This document shows positions 8,160 through 16,294 of a DNA stretch of 64,000 bases, one piece after another. Each line of letters opens with the position of its first letter. Position 1 is the stretch's first letter. The translations under genes and the position numbers were made by a program. Origin of the DNA: a virus; the IMG/VR virus record IMGVR_UViG_3300027917_000046, positions 1 through 64,000 of that record; one strand, 5' to 3'. The notes under the pieces are model-generated. The model made no database searches, was not told the DNA's origin, and saw only the letters and a program-made list of their open reading frames with translations.

Positions 8160-10321
8160 GCTGCTTTATCTCCTTGGTTGTCCTGCGGTTGGGCCATCTT
8201 TCCGGAGCGGATGGCGTCTGCCTTCGCGTCTCCTTCTTTGGCCATGTTTCGCGCCTTAATCATTTCCTGAGCGCGTTTGAGGCGGGCCTCCTCCTGCTTA
8301 ATTTGAAGCTTGAGGCGAGCCATTTCTTCTTCGTGGCGCATCTTCTGCTGATGCTTCTCTTCGTCGAGTTGCATCTCCTGTTGCGCCTGTTGCATTTCCA
8401 TTTGAACCTTAGCCTGCTCGCCCGGTTCTCCCTTGGCGAGCACGGCCGTCTCTGCGGTGGTCTTAGCGGCAGTAGCTTGCTCACGCAGCGTTACGGCCTC
8501 GAGACGCGCGGCCTCGGCCTTCATGTTGGCTAGTTCAAGTTCTTGCGCCATCAGCTGAATCTTCTTCTGCATCTCAGCCTCGGCTGACTTTGCCGCTTCG
8601 CGTAGCGCCTGAATCAGACGGGTCTTATCGACGAGATTCGAGTTCTGGATGAGGAATTCATTCGGGATCGGGATGCCCAACTTTTCTTTGAGCATGACCG
8701 CCTGTTCAAACTGCGACTCTTCCATTGTCTGACGCGCGGGTTGCGATATGATATTGATATCATAACGTCCCAGAGTAATGTCATTCTGGATTTCTCCAGT
8801 CGTCGGATCCGGCCAGTTAATCTGAATGTCCTCTTGATCACCGGTCAACTCATCTTTCGTTAGCGTCATGATCCGATGGTCAGTATAGTACTCCTGGACG
8901 AGGCTCAGAATGTTGCGGGCGAGCCAGTGGTCAGTCCGCTTCAAACTGTCCAACGCCGGGAGCAAACCGATCTCTCCACGCACGTTGTTGGCTTCGATCT
9001 GATCCGCGGACACATCGGCCCGGGTCATACCCATCTGAGCGTCACCGCGCATCGACACCGACTTGATATAGTTCTCACCCTTTCGTGACAACATATCCAG
9101 ACCCTGAGGAACTTGGTTCGGTTGGATCTTCTCGGCGTCGTCAACATCATTTAGTTCAAGCACCAGACCGGTTTTTGAACCCTGCATCTCCAACTCGTCG
9201 GTCGTCATGTTCAGAAGCGATCCGCGCTTCACCTTCCAACCTGAGTTCGCAGTTGTGTTGATAACGTGTAGTTCTTGCGATGTTGACTTGTTCAACAAGT
9301 CTTGCGGGTCGAGTAGATTCTCGACCAATCCTACCGTGGCACCGTAACGGAAATACGGGAAGTAGGGAATGATAGTGAAGTGTCTGTATGGTGACCAATC
9401 ATCATGCAGCACGAGGTCGTCAGCTGTCACCGTCCAACGAATGCGATGTCCGACGTCCTCTGTCAAAATTACGGGGATGCCCGCTGCGCGCTGGTTCTGA
9501 ACGTAGGCGGCAATTTGATCTGGGTTCCATGAGAACGGAACAACCATTCTGTCCCCCGTGCGGGGATTAACTACGCTGACGATCTTGGCGAGTTGTTTAT
9601 ATTGTCGTTCGATGGTACGAACGTACCGTGCGACCGACGGATCGTCGTCATGATCCTGCGCGAGCGAGCTCTGTCCGCCGAAGCGATCTGTTACAGTATC
9701 GATCGAGTCATACCCATACAGGAGCGAGGATCCGCGTGTGCGGAGTATGTCAGCGTCCGCTTTGTTATAGAGGATCTCAATATCGTCAGGCGTATACCAA
9801 CGCGTGACGATAACATCGTTCCATGTGTCCGGGTCAGCCATATCGGCGTCCGGGTCTGGAAGGACATTACTCGGGTTAACGTTCTCGATCACTACATCGC
9901 CGGCGATGTTCTGTTCGAAGTTCATACGGACGTCAAGATACCCTCGTGAGGTAATTGTTCCGTCGATGAACATCTCTGTGCGTCTCCAGTTCAGCTGGTT
10001 GTCGTAACTGATCACTCTAAACAATTTGGTTAGAATGTCCGCATTACCCGGAGGCGCTCCGTATCTGGCTTTGAAAGCGGTCTCGTTGCGTAGCTCGATC
10101 TGTTCCCCGAAGATTGAGGAAAGCGTACCGAGGATCTTGTTAACCGTGATGGCAGGACGTTGCTGCGAGCGCAGAAGCGCGAGCACACCCTCCTCCCATT
10201 GGTTACCAATGAAGTAGGCGTTGCACTTCTTCGCCTTTTGAATGAACTCGAGGTGACCGCTATCCCGAGCGTAGGTGTAACGCTCCCATTGGTCCTGGCT
10301 CAACCTTGCGTTTCTCGGCAT
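8156..10321 (-). CDS. Portal protein, P22-type
   Basis: A 721-residue protein from ATG at 10321, chosen for its GGAGGTGTGT Shine-Dalgarno. The N-terminal two thirds matches the P22-like portal style: a YFIGNQWEEG-type opening, a long alpha/beta body with Pro-rich turns (NPSNVLPDPDAD), and TTANSGWKVKRGSL with RADVSADQIEANNVRGE. The last 120 or so residues form a long coiled coil (Gln/Glu/Lys/Ala). The portal forms the dodecameric DNA channel and the motor and tail docking site. Its own promoter lies just upstream. Confidence 0.9.
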   Translation of the reverse strand: MPRNARLSQDQWERYTYARDSGHLEFIQKAKKCNAYFIGNQWEEGVLALLRSQQRPAITVNKILGTLSSIFGEQIELRNETAFKARYGAPPGNADILTKLFRVISYDNQLNWRRTEMFIDGTITSRGYLDVRMNFEQNIAGDVVIENVNPSNVLPDPDADMADPDTWNDVIVTRWYTPDDIEILYNKADADILRTRGSSLLYGYDSIDTVTDRFGGQSSLAQDHDDDPSVARYVRTIERQYKQLAKIVSVVNPRTGDRMVVPFSWNPDQIAAYVQNQRAAGIPVILTEDVGHRIRWTVTADDLVLHDDWSPYRHFTIIPYFPYFRYGATVGLVENLLDPQDLLNKSTSQELHVINTTANSGWKVKRGSLLNMTTDELEMQGSKTGLVLELNDVDDAEKIQPNQVPQGLDMLSRKGENYIKSVSMRGDAQMGMTRADVSADQIEANNVRGEIGLLPALDSLKRTDHWLARNILSLVQEYYTDHRIMTLTKDELTGDQEDIQINWPDPTTGEIQNDITLGRYDINIISQPARQTMEESQFEQAVMLKEKLGIPIPNEFLIQNSNLVDKTRLIQALREAAKSAEAEMQKKIQLMAQELELANMKAEAARLEAVTLREQATAAKTTAETAVLAKGEPGEQAKVQMEMQQAQQEMQLDEEKHQQKMRHEEEMARLKLQIKQEEARLKRAQEMIKARNMAKEGDAKADAIRSGKMAQPQDNQGDKAA

Positions 10322-10345
10322 ACACACCTCCAGTTTAAGCCGCGT

Positions 10346-10374
10346 ATTATACACCCTTTTTGCGCGGGGCGCAA
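10346..10374 (-). promoter_or_regulatory. Late sigma70-type promoter for the portal gene
   Basis: The minus strand reads TTGCGC (10374-10369), 17 bases, then TATAAT (10351-10346), followed by ACGCG. The predicted start of transcription lies about 20 bases before the portal ATG and leaves room for the Shine-Dalgarno. The -35 is embedded in the GC-rich hairpin that follows the upstream gene, so termination and initiation may be linked. Confidence 0.75.
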
Positions 10375-10382
10375 GCCCCGCG
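10363..10382 (-). terminator. GC-rich hairpin after the 718-aa virion gene
   Basis: A perfect 8-bp GC stem with a 4-base loop (10363-10370 with 10375-10382) begins a few bases after the stop codon of the upstream gene. No U-run follows on the minus strand, so this is either a weak intrinsic terminator or an RNA-stability hairpin. It overlaps the -35 of the portal promoter. Confidence 0.45.
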
Positions 10383-10389
10383 GCCGTAT

Positions 10390-12546
10390 CTAAACCTTAC
10401 CGACAAATGCGATCGGTGACCCAACAATATCGGCAAACCCCACCTGAGCCTTCAAGTCGTTATCCAGCAAGGTCACGCGGTTATCTGTTTGATCCGGTGG
10501 AGAAAGTTTCGAATCAGGAGCATTCAGGTTCCCGTGCATAGCGAGGACGTTCGACGTAGCCGTCGGCTTAGTTGTTGGGTTATAGTCCAAAAAGGTGCCG
10601 ATATTGTAGTTATTCCACGCTTTCGATATATTGAACGTGGCCGTGTAATCCTGCTCATTGCTCCCTATATCCAGGTGAGCAGCCCCTGAAATAGTGTCCA
10701 CATCGATCGTGACCCCGTTCTCAGCCGTGCCCTCATCCGGGGCAATATTACCCTGAATGAAGTTAATCGTGACGTCGTCCAACGGGCACAGGCCGAGGTC
10801 GACCTTGTACTCCCGAATATAGGGTCGAAACACCTTCCACTTGGTGATATTCTCGGATCCGGACTGGACGAGGCTGTCGTCGTTCACAATCAAGCTCGCC
10901 TCCCGATCCTCAGCGAACATAACGAACGCCGCGCGATGAACCCGGGTCTCGGTGAACCCTTGGAACCGCTGGCGGAACCGATCCCACTGATAGTCGTTCC
11001 CGAATACGGACGAACATACCGTCACCAACAGCATCGTAGTCGGATCGATGTAGTAGCAGTCCGGGTGCAGTCCGTAGGGGTTGGGGAAAGTAATTGTAAA
11101 GAACTCCGAGTTCGACGGTCCTTCAGTTACCGCCAGCGAACGGGACCGGGACCCGTGGTTATTCCCCACGCTGGATCCTCGCCCGTTGGAATACCCGAAT
11201 TCTATGTTCGTATATGACGGTGAATTCTCCCCCGTGCCACCGTACAGCCTGTTCGGGTAGTTCATCGTCCATATACCAGACGACGCGTAACAACTGAACC
11301 CCGGCACTACAGGTGGGATGTTCGCCACCCTTAGACCGTCCCAAGTAACCGTTCCACCGACTACTGTAACCGGGGGCGTCGTAAACGCAGCCACCGTCCC
11401 GTAGCTCAACGTCCACCGCGTCTCGACCGGGTCCTCCCCGTCGAAGTAGACGTAGATCGGAGCATCCTGGGTGGGATACTGCAGTACCTCCGGACCTGAG
11501 GGTGCGAAAGCGTCGAGACCAGCCCATTCAGCCGAGTCCGACGGAATCCACGTCTGGCCCGTTATAAGTGGGGTAAAGACCTTGTTACTGTCCAAGTTGA
11601 CCAGGACCGCCTGCACCGTCGGTATGGCCTCGTTGTACGTAAGCGAAATCTCCCACTGGTTCATCTCATAGTGAGATTCCGGCAAATTCTCTGCCCGGCC
11701 GAGCACGATCCGTACCTTCTGCCCTGATGCGCTGAACGCCCACCCATGGTCCGTGTACCACGGAGTCCCGGCATTGGCGCCTGTGTACGGCGGAGCCATG
11801 GCCGTGGCATCCAGGACCTCTATCACGTTCTCGCGCATGCCGTAGACTTTCGCCCACCACAGGCTGGTGGTGGTTCTATACTGCTGCCAACCCGGGTTCT
11901 CAGCCAGCTCCGCGTCCGTGGGCTGGTATGTCGTTATCTGGTACGAATCACAGCAGTTCTTCTTCACCACAATCGGTGCAGCATACAACCCAAGCGATGA
12001 GATCTCAATCAGGAAGTGCTTGGTCTTGCCATCCGACAGGGTAAACTTGACGATCCCGTGCGTGCGACCGAAGCTGTGGTCGAAGGGTGCATTAGCCTCC
12101 GTGCTTGGGGGCCCTGCCACGTGGTAGCATCCTACCACCCTTCTCATTATCCCGGTGTACTTGCTGGCCTGGTTCCTTGTTATAACGGTCCCTGTGCTCA
12201 GGTCCGTGGGCGGTGTCCACTTCTTCAAGCGCTTCTGAACTGCTCCGCCAACCCTCTCGACTTCGCCGTCGTTGTAATAGGCATCATAATCCGGGTTCAG
12301 AGCTGGTCCGCTCTTCACCAACAAGAAACCGCGCCGATCCTTACATCCTCCCTTGATCCGGATCATGCTCGAGAAGTCCGAATCATAGATGTCGATCGAG
12401 TGCCCGGCTACCTCCCGCCAACTCTTGCTGATAATAGGCAGGCCCAGGTTCTCGCGCAGAGTACGCTGAATCTCGTACTGAAGTTCAGCCCACTTCTTGA
12501 TCCCGGCCGGAGTTCCCGGGTCTATTTCCCGAATACGTCGTTTCAT
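10390..12546 (-). CDS. Large virion protein of unknown role (718 aa)
   Basis: A 718-residue, aromatic-rich protein with many beta-strand-like segments and long Gly/Ser/Pro turns, and no visible membrane segment or catalytic motif. An N-terminal helical part (about 1-40, IKKWAELQYEIQRTLREN) precedes the beta body. It lies between the 62-aa basic gene, to which it is coupled by ATGA, and the portal, an unusual place for a tail protein. It may be a tail or spike protein, or a virion protein assembled with the portal vertex. I do not recognise the family. Confidence 0.7.
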   Translation of the reverse strand: MKRRIREIDPGTPAGIKKWAELQYEIQRTLRENLGLPIISKSWREVAGHSIDIYDSDFSSMIRIKGGCKDRRGFLLVKSGPALNPDYDAYYNDGEVERVGGAVQKRLKKWTPPTDLSTGTVITRNQASKYTGIMRRVVGCYHVAGPPSTEANAPFDHSFGRTHGIVKFTLSDGKTKHFLIEISSLGLYAAPIVVKKNCCDSYQITTYQPTDAELAENPGWQQYRTTTSLWWAKVYGMRENVIEVLDATAMAPPYTGANAGTPWYTDHGWAFSASGQKVRIVLGRAENLPESHYEMNQWEISLTYNEAIPTVQAVLVNLDSNKVFTPLITGQTWIPSDSAEWAGLDAFAPSGPEVLQYPTQDAPIYVYFDGEDPVETRWTLSYGTVAAFTTPPVTVVGGTVTWDGLRVANIPPVVPGFSCYASSGIWTMNYPNRLYGGTGENSPSYTNIEFGYSNGRGSSVGNNHGSRSRSLAVTEGPSNSEFFTITFPNPYGLHPDCYYIDPTTMLLVTVCSSVFGNDYQWDRFRQRFQGFTETRVHRAAFVMFAEDREASLIVNDDSLVQSGSENITKWKVFRPYIREYKVDLGLCPLDDVTINFIQGNIAPDEGTAENGVTIDVDTISGAAHLDIGSNEQDYTATFNISKAWNNYNIGTFLDYNPTTKPTATSNVLAMHGNLNAPDSKLSPPDQTDNRVTLLDNDLKAQVGFADIVGSPIAFVGKV

Positions 12547-12731
12547 GAGGCCAGCATTCTTTTCGCCTTCGCACGGATCCGTGCCTTCTCACTGGCCGAC
12601 TTGGCATGCCGGATCAGGAGTAAGGCCGCTTTAGCATGGGCTTTGTCCGGAATCGGGTATGCCCGGCGCTCCGGGACCGCGAACGTGGAACTGCGGAGAC
12701 CACGTCTTTGTTTTGCTGAGAGTTTTGCCAT
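12543..12731 (-). CDS. Small basic protein next to the virion genes
   Basis: A 62-residue protein from ATG at 12731, behind GGAAAGGAGAACC. It begins MAKLSAKQRRGLRSSTFA and continues with an AYPIPDKAHAKAAL motif and an Arg/Lys/Ala helix. This short family is widespread in tailed phages, usually near the portal or terminase, and bacterial homologues also occur. Function is not established to my knowledge. It is the first gene after the iteron-bearing region, and its stop overlaps the next ATG as ATGA. Confidence 0.8.
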   Translation of the reverse strand: MAKLSAKQRRGLRSSTFAVPERRAYPIPDKAHAKAALLLIRHAKSASEKARIRAKAKRMLAS

Positions 12732-12761
12732 GGTTCTCCTTTCCATAAGGGTTTTTTCGGT

Positions 12762-13120
12762 CTGTTACGATATGTTACGATCTTGTTACGAAATTTGTTC
12801 TTTATAATCAACGAACTGTTACACATTACCACACTTTAACTTTCATCTGCAAGTGCTTGAATCTACAGGTTGCGTTTGGTTTTATGCGACGAAATTAGCC
12901 CTTTTCTATATTATATTTATATAAAAATAAAAAAAAATAATTTTTTTTATTTACAGTAAAAGGTACACAAAGATCGTAACATAAATTCCGAAAAATTGCA
13001 TGATTCGTCTGTAGAATCAAGGTTTTAAGCCCGAAAAAAGATCGTAACAAGTCGTAACAGTTCGTTGATCTATAACGACAATTTTCGTCACAAGATCGTA
13101 ACAAGATCGTAACATTTCGT
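12762..13120. repeat. Iteron array in a long inverted repeat around an AT-rich core (candidate origin)
   Basis: Eight copies of GTTACGA or its complement occur here. Three point one way at 12764, 12774 and 12785, and five point the other way at 12974, 13042, 13052, 13096 and 13107. The flanks form an imperfect inverted repeat of about 60 bases (12762-12822 with 13054-13120), including an exact 18-base pair (12774-12791 with 13096-13113) and an exact 16-base pair (12807-12822 with 13054-13069). The spacer contains a nearly pure A/T tract at 12903-12955. No convincing gene lies here. The arrangement resembles iteron origins or partition sites. Confidence 0.7.
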
Positions 13121-13169
13121 CGCACTGTTGCAAAAATGAGACAGTGTGGTAAAAATACAACAGTAGAAA

Positions 13170-13212
13170 CCTCCTATGTACCTAGTACATTCCTCCTAGT
13201 ACATTCCTCCTA
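13170..13212 (-). repeat. Three AGGAGG Shine-Dalgarno repeats after TerL, two with ATG-TAC-TAG micro-ORFs
   Basis: Reading the minus strand, AGGAGG occurs three times from the terminase stop codon onward (13211, 13197 and 13175). The first two are each followed by AATGTACTAG, a start codon, one codon and a stop, in a 14-base tandem repeat. The third has no ATG after it. A small palindrome (ATGTAC/GTACAT) lies at the downstream end. This may hold ribosomes or protect the 3' end of the terminase message. Confidence 0.5.
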
Positions 13213-15054
13213 GGCTCCCATGTGGGTCTTGCCTTTCCCAACGCTGTTATACCCCATCTGATACCGTTTGAGTTGTTCTGCGACCGTAAGTTCCCGTCCT
13301 TTTCCAAAAGTTGCTGGCCTCGGCCTCACCGGCGGGGTCTTGTTGACCGCCATCTGGACCGTCCAGGCGAGTGAGTCGATCGTGTCGTCGTGGGCCCCAG
13401 CCGGGAACCGCAAAGCTTCCCGCATGAGGTCGTCCACCCATACGGCCCCTTTCGGGAACGTGACCTTCCCCAACTGCATTCTGGCCTGAAGCGGGCGTGC
13501 CCGAACCATCTTATCCCGAATCGGCTTGAGAATATTCTCTTCCGAGATCGAGATGTAGATGCGTGTTTCCTGCATCCGTTTCTCGAGCGCTGAACGCAGT
13601 GTTCGCCAGATCATGCCGTCTTCGGCACCGAACATGGCTTTCGGAAATTCTTTAGCCAGTTGCAAGATCTCGTCAATGATCTTGTCAGTGCTGTTCGTCT
13701 TGAATCTTACCTGCTTTACGACGTGCAGGTTATCATCCCAGTCTTGGGCAATAACTGTACCAACAGTCCAGTCGTTCGTCTGTTTCTCGCTGATAGCGAA
13801 GTCCCATGCGATGTACTGGTTGCACCGATCGATAGTCTCCCTTGTGAGGGGTTTATCGCGGTACCGGAACATATCCTTGTTGAAGTACGCTCCTTCCTCG
13901 ATAATCGGGGACTGTTGATACAGCGCTGCCCAAAACCTTAGGCCTAATGTCCGTTTAATCTTATTAAGTTGGGTAATTCCGTACCGATCCGGGTGCAACG
14001 GTTCGCCTTTTGCACGATACTCCTCATCTTCTTCCGCGATCGCTGGATAGCGGATGATTTCAAATTGGTCGACGTCTGGATCGTCCGGATTGTCTTGCAT
14101 CTCCTGCTGTAGTCGGCCCTGGAGGTCGTCATAATGCCAGCATGTCTGGATCACTAAGACGCCTCCCCCGGGCGCTAATCTTGAATACGCAGTGGAACGA
14201 TACCAGTCCCAGTGTTTGTTACGAATGTCTACTGAGTCGGCTTCTTCCGCGTTCTTGATCGGGTCGTCAATGATAAGGATGTGCGCACCTTTACCCGTGA
14301 TCGGCCCTCCGACACCTGCCGCGTTGTAGCCTCCGCCTCCGAAGCCGCTTGGAGATTGAATGCGCCAAGATCCGGCAGCCATGAATTCTGGATTAAGCTT
14401 AGTAGCGGGAAAGATTCGGCCAAACTGTGTGGTGCGGACGAGGTCTCTACAGTCACGCGAGAAGTCGAGCGCAAGGGCTTCACCGTAGGAGCAGCAGATA
14501 AATTCATGTAGTGGATTATGTCCAAGATGCCAGGCCGGGAACATTTTTGACGCGATTTGCGATTTCCCATGACGCGGTGGAACCAGCAACATGAGTCGGG
14601 GTGATTTTCCTTCTTCGACATCCTTCGAAAACTTTTCAAGGCGCGTACAGATATCATGGTGAACCCATCCTGCTTTGTAGTTTGGATGAAAACCCTTGAC
14701 AAATTCAATCAGTTTGCGACGTTGGAGCTCGCGGCGCGCAAGTTCGCGGGTGGCGGCGTCTGTTTCCAGTTTTGCGCCTTCTTCCACCACGTCTAGCTTC
14801 ACGGCCGCGGCTCGCTTACGTGCCATCTTCTGATGTTTTTTATTCAGAAGACGTTGCTTCGCGATCTTTTTAAGTTCCTCGCGAAGCATTTTCTCTTGGC
14901 GACGATGCTCTACCTTCTGCTCGAGCGTTTGAGTAACAGAATTACTCTTCACGCATGAGCGGCACTCATCATGGTGCTTGTAGAAGACAGTAGCGGGTCT
15001 GTCCTTCTTACACGTCGGACAGAATCTTGTCTTCTTCTCTTCTTGGGGTAACAT
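13210..15054 (-). CDS. terL: Terminase large subunit
   Basis: This 614-residue protein packages DNA with an ATPase and a nuclease domain. An N-terminal zinc-ribbon-like segment (CPTC and CRSC about 20 residues apart) and a basic helix precede the ATPase. Walker A is PPRHGKS (near residue 156) and Walker B is ILIIDDP (near 260). A C-terminal RNase H-like nuclease part contains IAWDFAI, FGAEDG and a final GAHDDTIDS motif. ATG at 15054 has an AGGTG Shine-Dalgarno; the codon before it is TTG. It overlaps the small-subunit gene by about 47 bases. Confidence 0.92.
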   Translation of the reverse strand: MLPQEEKKTRFCPTCKKDRPATVFYKHHDECRSCVKSNSVTQTLEQKVEHRRQEKMLREELKKIAKQRLLNKKHQKMARKRAAAVKLDVVEEGAKLETDAATRELARRELQRRKLIEFVKGFHPNYKAGWVHHDICTRLEKFSKDVEEGKSPRLMLLVPPRHGKSQIASKMFPAWHLGHNPLHEFICCSYGEALALDFSRDCRDLVRTTQFGRIFPATKLNPEFMAAGSWRIQSPSGFGGGGYNAAGVGGPITGKGAHILIIDDPIKNAEEADSVDIRNKHWDWYRSTAYSRLAPGGGVLVIQTCWHYDDLQGRLQQEMQDNPDDPDVDQFEIIRYPAIAEEDEEYRAKGEPLHPDRYGITQLNKIKRTLGLRFWAALYQQSPIIEEGAYFNKDMFRYRDKPLTRETIDRCNQYIAWDFAISEKQTNDWTVGTVIAQDWDDNLHVVKQVRFKTNSTDKIIDEILQLAKEFPKAMFGAEDGMIWRTLRSALEKRMQETRIYISISEENILKPIRDKMVRARPLQARMQLGKVTFPKGAVWVDDLMREALRFPAGAHDDTIDSLAWTVQMAVNKTPPVRPRPATFGKGRELTVAEQLKRYQMGYNSVGKGKTHMGA

Positions 15055-15478
15055 CAATCACCTTGGCATTCGCCAATCTCAACAATTCATCTTCAGTCAG
15101 CTCGGTAAGTAGCTTTTGGAGGTCCTGTTTGTTCATGTCCCGCGTGATTTTCTTTACTTCGGGGGCATAGAAGCCCAGCATCTTGCCCATTTCACGGGCG
15201 GCCTGCACGATTCCAGTCGGATCGGCCTGTAATTTGGCCAGATCAGCAGCTTCTCGCAGCATTTCGATGACCATTTCCTTCGTTATGCCTACGTTTGAAG
15301 CCGTTTCAGCCCGAACCCGAGCCAACTCCTGGCTGACTGTTTCGGATTTCTCGATTCTTTCAGCCACAGGATCCCCTCCGTTCTCGGAATATCCAGCCAT
15401 GATCGCCGATTGCTCTCTCGAGAGACCCCGCGCGCGGTGCTGAACGTACTTCGCCTGCTTTTTGGTTAATTTAGCCAT
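15008..15478 (-). CDS. terS: Terminase small subunit-like protein
   Basis: A 156-residue protein opening MAKLTKKQAKYVQHRARGLS, followed by an AIMAGYSENG segment: the helix-turn-helix pattern of small terminases that recognise the packaging site. A long central helix and a charged C-terminus follow. It directly precedes and overlaps terL. The ATG at 15478 has no Shine-Dalgarno and lies only about four bases from the predicted start of transcription of the promoter at 15489-15517, so the message may be leaderless. Confidence 0.8.
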   Translation of the reverse strand: MAKLTKKQAKYVQHRARGLSREQSAIMAGYSENGGDPVAERIEKSETVSQELARVRAETASNVGITKEMVIEMLREAADLAKLQADPTGIVQAAREMGKMLGFYAPEVKKITRDMNKQDLQKLLTELTEDELLRLANAKVIDVTPRREEDKILSDV

Positions 15479-15488
15479 TTGGACGCGT

Positions 15489-15517
15489 ATTATACGCTAA
15501 AATTTTTGAAAAATCAA
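15489..15517 (-). promoter_or_regulatory. Late sigma70-type promoter for the terminase operon
   Basis: The minus strand reads TTGATT (15517-15512), 17 bases, then TATAAT (15494-15489), followed by ACGCG. It faces the terminase genes from the divergent region between late and early genes. It shares the ACGCG extension with the portal and capsid promoters. Confidence 0.8.
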
Positions 15518-15825
15518 GCGTAAATTGTTGCAAAAATACGACAAAAATTTTAAAGAAAAGGGTCCCCTATCAATAATTTAGGATATCCAGATGTCGGTGG
15601 GTCCCCTCTCCCGCGCCGCCGAGGCCCGGGGTGCCCGGTTCGTTCGACCGGAGTCCCACGCTGTTGGGACCCCTGGCTCGTCGCTCTGCGCCTGCACAGG
15701 GCTCGTCGCTCCGCTCCTCGTGCTCCGTTCGCTTCCGCTCTCTCCGCTGCGCTCGGTCCTTCGTCCCTCGCGCTCCGTCTTACGGTTGTGTGTTCGCTCT
15801 GAACACACTACATAGGAGATGGACG
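15518..15825 (+). other. Divergent late/early intergenic region with GC- and pyrimidine-rich tract
   Basis: About 300 bases without a supported gene. The left third is AT-rich. Positions 15586-15784 form a GC-rich, C/T-biased tract with short direct repeats (CTCGTCGCTC twice, several CGCTCCG-like units) and small hairpins (GTCCCA/TGGGAC, CCGGT/ACCGG). Immediately before the first early gene an 8-bp hairpin (15788-15808) abuts the Shine-Dalgarno. A long open frame here has a composition unlike a protein. The early promoter was not identified with confidence. Possible roles are a packaging (pac) site beside terS, an origin, or a regulatory RNA. Confidence 0.5.
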
Positions 15826-15996
15826 ATGAGCGCAGCATGGGCTGGGCCTGATGTGTTTGACGTTGAGGCAGTTGGTAGCTTTGTCCCCGAGGATACGGGG
15901 TATGGCCCGCAGTACGATGTGGATGACCCTCGGGTCACCAAGATCGTCCTGCGGTTTGCTCGTTTCAGTGATGTTCTTGCGAAGGAGGTCGAGTAA
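15826..15996 (+). CDS. Small acidic early protein (56 aa)
   Basis: The first plus-strand gene. ATG at 15826 follows GGAGATGGACG, itself preceded by an 8-bp hairpin that could modulate ribosome access. It encodes 56 residues beginning MSAAWAGPDVFDVEAVGSF, acidic, with no recognisable domain. Its stop overlaps the next ATG as TAATG. Position at the head of the early array suits a host-takeover peptide, but that is only positional reasoning. Confidence 0.65.
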   Translation: MSAAWAGPDVFDVEAVGSFVPEDTGYGPQYDVDDPRVTKIVLRFARFSDVLAKEVE

Positions 15997-16214
15997 TGAA
16001 GCTCTTCGGTAAGGAGTACAAACTGGTGAAGTTCGAGGCGCATCATGAGGTGCGGGCTCTGTACAACGAGCAGTTTGCCAAGGGCATGCACGGTCGTGAC
16101 GCAGTGCACCGTAAGCTGCGCCCTATCGGCAACGCCCTCAGTACAGTGAACGCTGCTGCTAAGGTCGCGGTCGTGAGTACCGTGGCCCGAGTGCATGGTT
16201 TCCTGCACTGGTAG
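15996..16214 (+). CDS. Small early protein of unknown function (72 aa)
   Basis: A 72-residue basic, helical protein starting MKLFGKEYKLVKFEAHHEV, coupled by TAATG to the gene before and followed by an intrinsic-terminator-like element. No family recognised. As the second gene of the early region it may act on host functions; no motif supports a specific role. Confidence 0.65.
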   Translation: MKLFGKEYKLVKFEAHHEVRALYNEQFAKGMHGRDAVHRKLRPIGNALSTVNAAAKVAVVSTVARVHGFLHW

Positions 16215-16237
16215 CAGAGGTCGGCGGTACCCTGTAG

Positions 16238-16263
16238 CATTGTTGCAACAATGTCGCTTTTTT
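16238..16263 (+). terminator. Palindromic terminator-like element
   Basis: A perfect 16-base palindrome (CATTGTTGCAACAATG, 16238-16253) is followed after four bases by six T residues. It separates the first two early genes from the next. Because the stem is AT-rich and the T-run is offset, it may be a partial terminator. Confidence 0.5.
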
Positions 16264-16294
16264 ACAACACCCTTTGGGGTATAAGGAGTTTATC

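Noticed and set aside
7441-8270. Long plus-strand frames opposite the scaffold gene
   Set aside because: Mirror of the acidic, coiled-coil scaffold; Ser- or Leu/Phe/Val-rich shadow translations.
12895-13125. 76-codon frame across the iteron region on the minus strand
   Set aside because: Composition (Cys/Tyr/Phe/Asn-rich) follows the repeats and AT tract; no start signal. A 48-codon TTG frame after the third AGGAGG was rejected for the same reason.
15591-15815. Open frame of 74 codons in the divergent GC-rich region
   Set aside because: Very Arg/Ser/Leu-rich with repeated Ser-Leu-Pro, no Shine-Dalgarno, and due to base composition; frames on both strands are open here.
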